Part shown: positions 1 through 7,658 of the stretch, in pieces
Layout: each line of letters starts with the position of its first letter
Numbering within the stretch: the first letter of the stretch is position 1
From: JANQRV01 sp964533785
GTDB taxonomy: Bacteria; Bacteroidota; Bacteroidia; Chitinophagales; Saprospiraceae
Reading direction: 5' to 3'
NCBI GenBank assembly: GCA_964533785.1
Contig: CAZHNG010000045.1
Span: forward strand, 1-27,044
Length of the DNA: 27,044 bases
Translations under genes and position numbers: made by a program
Notes under the pieces: model-generated
What the model saw: only the letters and a program-made list of their open reading frames with translations
Database searches by the model: none
What the model was told of the DNA's origin: nothing

Positions 1-95
1 CTCATTGTTCATTGCACCCATTGCTCATTGCACTCATTTCTCATTGTTCATTGTTCATTGTTCATTGCACTCATTGCTCATCGTTCATTGCTCTG
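1..95. repeat. Degenerate heptamer array, unit YTCATTG
   Basis: The first 95 bases break into seven-base units CTCATTG or TTCATTG, interrupted by four nine-base variants such as CACTCATTG. Perfect heptamers sit at 1-7, 8-14, 24-30, 40-46, 47-53, 54-60, 61-67 and 84-90, with a one-base variant at 77-83. The array begins at the window edge, so its true length is unknown. It is open in one frame and could be mistaken for an N-terminal extension of the next gene. Confidence 0.9.
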
Positions 96-109
96 AAATA
101 TTTACACTA

Positions 110-3079
110 ATGATAAGAAAATCTCTTTTTGGGTTACTTTATTTACTGTTATCGTTTCAAATCGTTCAGGCTCAGATTCCGGCTAATCCGATCGGGATCA
201 ATCCGCCCGGTTTGAAATGGCGCCAGATCAATACGGATAAAGTGCAGGTGATCTTTCCGGCGGGATTAGAGGATGAGGGCAACAGAGTTACTAATATCGT
301 TCATTATTTATGGGACAACCACGATAGCTCGGTGGGGGACAAAGAGGGGAAGGTGAGTATCTTATTGCAAAATCAGGCGGCCATTTCCAATGGTTTTGTG
401 ACGGTCGGTCCTTTCCGGTCGGAATTCTATATGACTCCTCCTCAGTTCGATGTTACCTCGGACTGGCTTGATATTTTAACCATCCACGAGTATCGGCACG
501 TCGAACAATTTGTAAATTCAAGAAAAGGCATTACCAATTTCGCAAGGAAAACCCTTGGTTCATGGGCTTGGGGAGGATTTATGGCCACTGCCCTACCCCG
601 TTGGTATTTCGAAGGAGATGCCACTAGTATGGAAACCATATTGACCGCTTCCGGCAGGGGGCGTTTTCCCGCCTTTAACATGGAGTATCGTTCTTTGGTG
701 CTGGGGGATCAATACTACGATTATGAAAAAGCCAGCGCTGGTTCACTGATCGACTTTGTACCGAACTGGTATCGATTGGGTTATTACCTGACCAGCTATG
801 CCCGCAAAGAATTTGGAGAAGAAATATGGTCAAAAGTTATAGATGATGCGGTGCGTTATAAGGGCTTATTTTATCCTTTTAGCCGCAGCCTTGAAAAACA
901 TACTCAATTGACTACTAAAGAATTATATGAAGAAGTAAGAAACGAAATGGATAGTGTCTGGAAAAATAGTGTGGCTTTAAGGCAGGCTTCCCTACCGGGT
1001 GATATCGTCAATCAACAGGATAAAAAAACAGTTATCAATTACAACAACCCCATTATTGTACCAGATGGCGGGCTTATTGTTCAAAAAAGCGGTTACAATG
1101 AGTTGCCTGCTTATTACTACATCGACGAAAACGGAGAAGAGACGAAACTGACGGAAGCGGGGGTACTGCTCGACCGGGAACTTTCTACGTTATCCTTCGC
1201 CGATGGAAAGATCTGTTGGGCAGAGCTGGCTTTTCATCCGCGTTGGCGCAATAAAACCTATTCAATTATTCGCTACTTCGATTTAAATTCAAAAATCAAG
1301 TATAAATTAACCCAACAAACAAGATATTACTCCCCGACTTATTCCCCCGATGGTACAATGATAGCAGCCATCGAAATATCGGAAGAACTTGACTATCGAA
1401 TTGTGATCTTAAACGCAGAGACCGGCACCGTGATCCAAACTTTGCCAAATCCCCAAAATACTTACTTTGCCCATCCGCAATGGACGGAAGACCAGGCATC
1501 CATTATTGTCATTGCGAAACAGAACGAAACGCATCAATTGCGGCAAATCAGCATTGAATCGCGTGAAGTGATAGCGTTAACTCCCGCCCTTCCTTATGCC
1601 CTGAGTCATCCTTTCGTGCAAAGAGACACCGTTTACTTCTCTGCCGCCTACGGAACCATTAATAATATATTCGCCACAGCACTGAACCAAAGTGGTATTT
1701 ACCAGGTAACTAACAGTGTGTTAGGCGCCTTTCAACCAAGCGTGTCAACAGGTAGCAATGAACTGGCCTATAGTGAATTTTCGTCTACCGGCTACAATGT
1801 ACGAAAGCAAAGCTTAGCATTTTCCGAATGGAAAGCCTTTTCACCAGAACGACTTCAGCCTGATTATATCTATTTGGAGCCATTAGTTCAACAAGAGGAA
1901 GGGGAAAGTATTCTTTCCGCTGTTCCCGACAAGCAATACGAAGTAAGAAAATTCAATAAATGGAGTGGCTTGATCAATCCGCACAGCATTTTGCCTTTCC
2001 TAAACCCACCGATCATAGGAGCAAGCATCCTTTCTGACAATAAATTTAGTACCCTTTCGGCACAAGCAGGGGCGTTTTACAACCTCAATGAAGAAGAATG
2101 GACTTTATTGGGGGAATTAAGTTACGCAGAATTCTTTCCCGTTATTAATTTGAATTACCGTCGCTCCGGTCGTTCTGCGAATTTCTATAATTTTGATCAG
2201 ATCAGAGATACCAGTGTGGTAGCTACCCTTTTTAACGAGGAATGGGTGGAAGATGATTTCAGTGCCGGGGTTAATATTCCACTTAATTTTTCCCAAGGTA
2301 ACCAGACAAATCAGTTGAATGTTTTTGCGGACTATCATTTGATACAGACCAGCTCCGAGGGTAATTTTTCGGATCTCCAGCGTTGGAGAAGGGATACCCT
2401 AAATGGTCCGGTAGCGGCTATTTCTAATTTTGCGGCTCTGGAAAGTCCGGTTTTAGCTGATGAAAATTTTCAGGCCCTGGAGTTAGGCTTGCGGTTTTTT
2501 AGTTTAAAAAGATTGACCCGGCAACACCTGCGTTCGCGCCTGGGAGTTGTTTTAGATGCAAACTACCGGACATTGCTCAATGGAGGGCCATTTTCCGGCG
2601 ATGTGCTTTTGCTGAGGGGAGATCTTTATCTGCCGGGGTTGTCCAAGAACCATAGTCTATTGATCAATACCGCCTACCAGAAGTCCCGGTTCTTGGACAA
2701 TTACAAGTTCTCCAACCGGTTTTTTTATCCCCGCGGGCATGACGTCTCGGAGAGCGATGAGATCTTCAAGGTGGGTTTAAATTATGCATTGCCCTTGTTA
2801 TATCCGGATTGGGCACTTGGTGGTCTTGCATTTTTAAAAAGGATCAAAGCGAATTTTTTCTTCGATTACGCCAATTTAAATACGGGCTTTCCCTTCGGAC
2901 CTGAATCGATATTAAATAAAGATATTGGTTCTGCGGGGATTGAATTAACTTTCGATGTAAGAGCACTGCGGTTGGTTGAAATTGATTTTGGGGTGCGTTA
3001 CAGTTATTTGGTAAAAACGTTACAAGAAGGACAGCAGAGAAATCAATTTGATTTTCTTTTGATCAGTATCACAGAATAA
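110..3079 (+). CDS. Secreted peptidase-like / beta-propeller / outer-membrane barrel fusion protein
   Basis: This 989-residue protein is predicted to be exported and to end in the outer membrane. I start it at the ATG at 110, because a clean signal peptide follows (MIRKSLFGLLYLLLS, cleavage near QA/Q). The in-frame extension to position 5 only translates the heptamer repeat. Residues 126-130 read HEYRH, a canonical HExxH zinc site, and WYFEGDA follows with Glu near residue 168, the spacing of the third ligand in gluzincin peptidases. The middle third has TolB/WD40-like propeller strands (YSPTYSPDGTMIA, HPQWTEDQASI). From about residue 630 the sequence has alternating strand character, with an RGHD turn and an ending like BamA/Omp85 or other outer-membrane barrels. 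Signal, HExxH and propeller-like strands are seen directly; peptidase activity and the barrel are inferred. I do not recognise a named family covering the full length. No partner gene is adjacent. Confidence 0.8.
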   Translation: MIRKSLFGLLYLLLSFQIVQAQIPANPIGINPPGLKWRQINTDKVQVIFPAGLEDEGNRVTNIVHYLWDNHDSSVGDKEGKVSILLQNQAAISNGFVTVGPFRSEFYMTPPQFDVTSDWLDILTIHEYRHVEQFVNSRKGITNFARKTLGSWAWGGFMATALPRWYFEGDATSMETILTASGRGRFPAFNMEYRSLVLGDQYYDYEKASAGSLIDFVPNWYRLGYYLTSYARKEFGEEIWSKVIDDAVRYKGLFYPFSRSLEKHTQLTTKELYEEVRNEMDSVWKNSVALRQASLPGDIVNQQDKKTVINYNNPIIVPDGGLIVQKSGYNELPAYYYIDENGEETKLTEAGVLLDRELSTLSFADGKICWAELAFHPRWRNKTYSIIRYFDLNSKIKYKLTQQTRYYSPTYSPDGTMIAAIEISEELDYRIVILNAETGTVIQTLPNPQNTYFAHPQWTEDQASIIVIAKQNETHQLRQISIESREVIALTPALPYALSHPFVQRDTVYFSAAYGTINNIFATALNQSGIYQVTNSVLGAFQPSVSTGSNELAYSEFSSTGYNVRKQSLAFSEWKAFSPERLQPDYIYLEPLVQQEEGESILSAVPDKQYEVRKFNKWSGLINPHSILPFLNPPIIGASILSDNKFSTLSAQAGAFYNLNEEEWTLLGELSYAEFFPVINLNYRRSGRSANFYNFDQIRDTSVVATLFNEEWVEDDFSAGVNIPLNFSQGNQTNQLNVFADYHLIQTSSEGNFSDLQRWRRDTLNGPVAAISNFAALESPVLADENFQALELGLRFFSLKRLTRQHLRSRLGVVLDANYRTLLNGGPFSGDVLLLRGDLYLPGLSKNHSLLINTAYQKSRFLDNYKFSNRFFYPRGHDVSESDEIFKVGLNYALPLLYPDWALGGLAFLKRIKANFFFDYANLNTGFPFGPESILNKDIGSAGIELTFDVRALRLVEIDFGVRYSYLVKTLQEGQQRNQFDFLLISITE

Positions 3080-3675
3080 TTGGATCAGAATTTTCATATT
3101 AAAAAAAAGTAATTATTTTTGCCCCCGTGGCAAATAAGCTATACCCCATGACAATTCATTTGACTTTCCACAATAATTATCATTATCTCAGATAATCCTA
3201 CATTGAACTTTTATTCGACCTAAAATTTCTCCAGTTTTCAAAACTGAAAATTGCAACTATTTTTTGACTACTTATGGATATCCGGAGTAGAGTTGTCAGT
3301 AAATGTTACTGCTCTGATCCGGTATTGTTGATAGCAAGATATCTTCCCCAGTTGAAGTGATAACATTAGACTTGTTCAGCGGGATCATCAAACGGCTACA
3401 AGCGGCATCCGCCTCAGGCGGACTGCACTTCGTTAATCCCGCAATTTCTGCGGGACGCTGATGCTTTGGCATCACCTACGTTTTTTGCCTCGTTCAGCAT
3501 AAAATTTGCCTCGCTTTCGCTCGTTCATGACCCACCGAACAAGTCTATTTAATTGCAAGTAAGTAAATGAGATGCCAGGAATAATCCGCCTTCCGGATAA
3601 AGTCGGCGGGTGTTCAGCATCTAAGACCTCATTCAAAACACGCTATACAATTTATCTAAAACAGTTAGACGAGTA
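3080..3675. other. 596-bp non-coding gap with stem-loops and an inverted-repeat element
   Basis: No convincing coding sequence was found on either strand. The left part is AT-rich. An imperfect hairpin lies at 3282-3322, with an inner CAGTAA/TTACTG stem around ATG and a CCGGA/TCCGG base. The structured element at 3369-3545 is listed separately. Another short stem, ATCCG/CGGAT, lies near 3585-3600. No clear promoter for the downstream gene was identified. Confidence 0.6.
3369..3545. repeat. 177-bp inverted-repeat-bounded structured element (MITE- or REP-like)
   Basis: The left end GACTTGTTCAGCGGG (3369-3383) matches the reverse complement of the right end (3531-3545) at 13 of 15 bases. The match continues two bases outward on each side. 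Inside are three consecutive hairpins: TCCGCC/GGCGGA with a 3-base loop (3408-3422), TCCCGCA/TGCGGGA with a 5-base loop (3437-3455) and TGATGC/GCATCA with a 4-base loop (3459-3474). It has no coding capacity. This resembles a miniature mobile or intergenic repeat element. No target-site duplication was established. Confidence 0.6.
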
Positions 3676-6204
3676 ATGAGTATGAAAATTTTTACAGCAA
3701 GGTACGCTTCTATTTGGGGATTATTATTCAGTTGTTGGACTCTTGGGATGGGGCAAGCGCCGTCCGTTCAGGACTGTATCGGGGCAATTCCGGTTTGCCA
3801 AAAGATATATACGGAAGATAATACATACCGGGGCAATGGTAATATTTTGGACTTTGAGGCTGGGTTGATTTGTATGGATGTGGAACAAAATTCGGTATGG
3901 TATACCTTTCAGGTGGATCAGACGGGGCAGTTTGGATTCTTGATCACTCCCCGAGACCTTAACGATGACTACGATTGGGCCCTTTTCAATCTCACCAATG
4001 CGACTTGTGATGATCTTTATAATAACCCGGCTGCTTACGTAGTAAGTTGCAATGCTGCCGGCGGGGATGATTGCCACGGACTTACCGGGGCAACAGGTGA
4101 TACTCAGTATAATATCCAAGGTGCTAACTGTGGTCTATTTCCCCCTAATGTAAGCCAAGGCCTGACTGCCCTGAACGATTATATCGAGGTAGAGGCGGGG
4201 AATGTTTATGCGCTATGTGTTAACAACTGGAATATCAATAGGGGTGGTTCCGGCTATACCATCGACTTTGGGCATTCAACGGATATTGGCATTTTTGATG
4301 AAACGCCCCCTGAAGTAGTTGAAATGGATTTGGTCAATGAGTGCAGCGGTGATGAGATTGGTGTTCGTTTCTCGGAAAGAATTCAGTGCGCGACTATTTC
4401 AGCAGACAATTTTGCCCTGGATGGCCCCGACGGCAATATTCCCTTAACTCTTTTTTCACAGGAATGTGAGAACGGTTATCAATACAGCGATTTTTTTATC
4501 TTAAGATCCGAAATTCCGATTGAATCTTCCGGCTCTTATACTTTAACCGTTGACTTGAATGGTACTACCGAAGCGTTGGATCTGTGCGATAATCCGGCTT
4601 TACCAAACGAATTTGTCATTCCCAATCCCATTGATCCGCAGGTGGTGGATTTAGGCCGGGATGTCACCATGTGTTCCGGCGAGAGCTATACCATAGAAGC
4701 AGGAGATGGTTTTTCGGACTATAGCTGGAGTACCGGCAGTACGGCTTCTTCCATATCTGTTGATGAAAGCGGCACCTATAGCGTAACGGTCACCACGGAA
4801 TGCGGTGAGGTAACGGATGAAATATTGGTTAATTTCAATGACGGACCTCCCTCGATTAATCTAGGTGCTGACCGGTTATTATGTCCCATGGACACTTTTA
4901 CCCTGGATGTTACGACTCCCGGTGCGACCTATTTATGGCAGGACGGTTCCAATCAGCCCGTTTACGTAGTTACCCTCACGGGAACTTACGCGGTGACCGT
5001 AACGACGGGTTGTGGGGAATCCAGCGACCGCATCACCTACAATTACGGAGAGCCTAATCTGCTCTTGGATCTTGGAGAAGACCAAAAAATATGTGCTTCT
5101 GATGAAGGTATTACGCTAAATGCTATGATTACCCAAGATGATTATGCGGCATACCTTTGGAATGACGGATTGACCGAAGCCAGCCGTTCTGTAACGACCC
5201 CAGGAACCTATTCCGTAACGGTAACAACGGACTATGCTATCGTTAGCGATGAAATCATCATCGATGTTGAAGAAGAAGGAGATAACGATATAGATTTGGG
5301 TGAAGATCTAGCGATTTGTCCTGACGAGACAATAACGCTTGATGCCACCACCTCCGGTGCCATCTACCTCTGGCAAGATGGCAGTAACAACCCTACTTTT
5401 TCGGTTGCAGAACCAGGAATTTATCAGGTTACCGTTACTACTGATTGTTCTGTGAGTTCTGACACCATCGAGGTTACTGCCCTTGCCCCCCCTTCTTTGG
5501 AACTAGGCAATGATACCACTATTTGCGTTGGCGGTTCGGTAATGCTCGATGCGGGGATCGATGCGGCCGGAGCGACCTATTTGTGGCAGGACGGATCACA
5601 GGGTACGACTTTAAACGTGACCGAACCAGGTGTTTACTCGGTAACGGTGACCGATATTTGCGGAGAACGGACTGATGATATATTGGTGGACTATACACCG
5701 GATCTAATGGTAGATATGTGGGAAGATACGGTAGTATGCCAGGGGGAAGCATTGGCTTTATCCGTAGTTGGAAATGCCAATCGCTTTTTGTGGTCCGACG
5801 GATCGACGGATACGGTTCTTGTCGTTGACCAGCCGGGATCGTATTCGGTAACGGCCGGAAATGGTTGTGAAGAGACGACGCTCATGATCGACGTAGGAGA
5901 ATGCGTCACTTGTAAGTTCTACGTTCCAAATGCCATTTCTCCGAATGGCGACGGCAACAATGATGTATTCATGCCCTACTCCAGCTTTGAATGCCCCATC
6001 CAGGATTACCAGTTACAAGTTTATGATCGCTGGGGTGCTTTGGTCCACGAAACCACTTCCTTAGAAAAGGGATGGGAAGGATTTGTCATGACGGGTGAGG
6101 AAGCGGATGCGGGTACGTATGTGTACCAGATCAATTTGAATGTTTTGGAGAATGGCCAGTTGAAGCCGGTGAGTTTGAGCGGAGGAGTAACCTTGTTGCG
6201 ATGA
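3676..6204 (+). CDS. T9SS type B surface protein with six Ig/PKD-like repeats
   Basis: An 842-residue cell-surface or secreted protein. The signal peptide is most natural from the second Met (MKIFTARYASIWGLLFSCW...MGQ); the Met at 3676 is two codons upstream and either could be used. Residues 25-210 form a Cys-containing N-terminal module with the NSVWYTF...DDYDWALFNL pattern common in Bacteroidota surface proteins. An Ig-like segment follows (DETPPEVVEMDLVNECSG). Six repeats of about 70-75 residues start near residues 323, 394, 463, 538, 607 and 678. Each opens with a (V/I/L)DLG-D---C-like motif and contains W-DGS and GTYSVTVT. The last 100 residues (FYVPNAISPNGDGNND...VYDRWGALV...GTYVYQI) are the gliding-motility-associated C-terminal (CHU_C) domain, the type B signal for the type IX secretion system. 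The ligand is unknown. Adhesin or matrix function is inference. It is monocistronic and convergent with the next gene. Confidence 0.93.
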   Translation: MSMKIFTARYASIWGLLFSCWTLGMGQAPSVQDCIGAIPVCQKIYTEDNTYRGNGNILDFEAGLICMDVEQNSVWYTFQVDQTGQFGFLITPRDLNDDYDWALFNLTNATCDDLYNNPAAYVVSCNAAGGDDCHGLTGATGDTQYNIQGANCGLFPPNVSQGLTALNDYIEVEAGNVYALCVNNWNINRGGSGYTIDFGHSTDIGIFDETPPEVVEMDLVNECSGDEIGVRFSERIQCATISADNFALDGPDGNIPLTLFSQECENGYQYSDFFILRSEIPIESSGSYTLTVDLNGTTEALDLCDNPALPNEFVIPNPIDPQVVDLGRDVTMCSGESYTIEAGDGFSDYSWSTGSTASSISVDESGTYSVTVTTECGEVTDEILVNFNDGPPSINLGADRLLCPMDTFTLDVTTPGATYLWQDGSNQPVYVVTLTGTYAVTVTTGCGESSDRITYNYGEPNLLLDLGEDQKICASDEGITLNAMITQDDYAAYLWNDGLTEASRSVTTPGTYSVTVTTDYAIVSDEIIIDVEEEGDNDIDLGEDLAICPDETITLDATTSGAIYLWQDGSNNPTFSVAEPGIYQVTVTTDCSVSSDTIEVTALAPPSLELGNDTTICVGGSVMLDAGIDAAGATYLWQDGSQGTTLNVTEPGVYSVTVTDICGERTDDILVDYTPDLMVDMWEDTVVCQGEALALSVVGNANRFLWSDGSTDTVLVVDQPGSYSVTAGNGCEETTLMIDVGECVTCKFYVPNAISPNGDGNNDVFMPYSSFECPIQDYQLQVYDRWGALVHETTSLEKGWEGFVMTGEEADAGTYVYQINLNVLENGQLKPVSLSGGVTLLR

Positions 6205-6365
6205 ATGGAGCGGCGCAACAAGTAGTGAAATGAAACTACAGTGGAAGCGGCCCGCGGCTATTTCCTGTAATGTCCCGTTTACCCGTTTACAGCCAACCTG
6301 GCTAATTCCCACCAGTCTGTTTGAGTAAGATCGTAAGGTGCCTGATGCTTGTGATCAGAAAAAGC

Positions 6366-7607
6366 TTAAATGGGATTTGTACTCATCATCGCCTCTTCCA
6401 CTTCTTCTGACTTTTTCTCTCTAAACAATAGCGCAAAAATGATGAATACGACCGCCGCCAATATTGCCGGCACCAACCAAACCGCAGTCCAGTTATGAGC
6501 GATTACTTCGTTCTCCGCGTTGGTGATTTCATATTGAGCGACTACATTTCCCGCCATGATTGACCCAATATACATTCCGATCCCATAAGTTACCAACATG
6601 ATCAAGCCCTGTGCACTGGACCGGATGCTTTCTGCGGCTGTATTATCAACGTATATCTGACCGGTAACAAAAAAGAAATCATAGCACAATCCATGAAGAA
6701 ATAGTCCCAAATAAAGCATGAAAACCAATTCATCGTTATTACCGTAGGCAAATAATAAATACCTGGCTACCCAGCAAAACATTCCGATCAGGATCATTTT
6801 CTTCACCCCCAGCCGGATAAAGAAAAAGGGCATCAATAACAAAAACAGGATCTCCGCACCTTGACCCAAAACCGCCATTTTCCCCGCTGCATTAACCATT
6901 CCTCCTTCGTTCAGAAATAGATTGGTAAAGGCATAATAGAACGACAACGGTATGGAAATCAACAAGGAGCTAATGATCAAAATGGCAAATGAGCGTTCTC
7001 TCATCAGTTTAAGCGCGTCGAGCCCAAATAATTTGGCAACATTGACTTTTTCTCCTTTCGCCTTGGGTGGGGTATGTGGTAGGAAAAAGGAATATACCCC
7101 CATTACCAATGATGCTCCGGCACCGATCAAAAGCGGGATATTGGTGTTTTCAATCTGTAGATTTCCAATTATTAATCCCGCAACGATCCACCCAATGGTA
7201 CCCAATACCCGGACACCCGGAAATTCTTTCCCCGGGTCACTCATTTGGAAAAAAGCTACCGCGTTGGCAATGGCAAGGGTAGGCATGTAACACAAGGAGT
7301 ACAATAGCATTATCCAATAAAAAGGAGCCGGATCGGTTATCGTAGAAGCAAAATACAACAATAAGGCACCGATCAGATGAGAAACGGCAAGGACCTTTTG
7401 GCCCGGGAAAAAGCGATCCGCCAATGTTCCCACCAAAAGTGGTGCAATGATCGCTGCTAAATTGACGGTACTGTAAATACTGCCGATAGCGACCCCGTCA
7501 AAATCAATTTCGCCTAAATAGGTGCTCAATGTAACGTACCATGCTCCCCACACAAAAAACTGCAGGAACATCATTAAAGAAAGCTGAAACCTGATGCTTC
7601 GATTCAT
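6366..7607 (-). CDS. NupG-like nucleoside:H+ symporter (MFS)
   Basis: A 413-residue inner-membrane protein with about 12 hydrophobic segments. It begins RFQLSLMMFLQFFVWGAWYV and carries the loop 2-3 MFS motif GTLADRFFPGQK. The WGAWYVTLSTYL opening and overall length fit the nucleoside:H+ symporter family (NupG/XapB), which imports nucleosides with protons. Its start lies 49 bp after the stop of the TonB receptor on the same strand, so the two genes may be co-transcribed. A perfect 16-bp palindrome sits in that gap. Substrate is inferred from family resemblance; another small sugar-like substrate is possible. Confidence 0.85.
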   Translation of the reverse strand: MNRSIRFQLSLMMFLQFFVWGAWYVTLSTYLGEIDFDGVAIGSIYSTVNLAAIIAPLLVGTLADRFFPGQKVLAVSHLIGALLLYFASTITDPAPFYWIMLLYSLCYMPTLAIANAVAFFQMSDPGKEFPGVRVLGTIGWIVAGLIIGNLQIENTNIPLLIGAGASLVMGVYSFFLPHTPPKAKGEKVNVAKLFGLDALKLMRERSFAILIISSLLISIPLSFYYAFTNLFLNEGGMVNAAGKMAVLGQGAEILFLLLMPFFFIRLGVKKMILIGMFCWVARYLLFAYGNNDELVFMLYLGLFLHGLCYDFFFVTGQIYVDNTAAESIRSSAQGLIMLVTYGIGMYIGSIMAGNVVAQYEITNAENEVIAHNWTAVWLVPAILAAVVFIIFALLFREKKSEEVEEAMMSTNPI

Positions 7608-7642
7608 AATTTAAAGTGTGTTTTCGTTTTGTCGAACGTTAA

Positions 7643-7658
7643 GATACAAATTTGTATC
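7643..7658. promoter_or_regulatory. Perfect 16-bp palindrome, candidate operator
   Basis: GATACAAATTTGTATC is its own reverse complement. It overlaps the TGA stop codon of the TonB receptor gene and lies 36 bp before the start of the nucleoside symporter. The symmetry and position suggest a dimeric repressor site controlling the symporter separately from the receptor. It has no T-tract and is a poor candidate terminator. Regulatory function is inference. Confidence 0.45.

Noticed and set aside
5..109. In-frame N-terminal extension of the first gene
   Set aside because: It is a translation of the heptamer repeat, and a proper signal peptide starts at the ATG at 110.
3724..4119. 131-codon minus-strand open frame inside the T9SS surface-protein gene
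   Set aside because: It is fully antisense to a well-supported gene and has no recognisable domain or signal.
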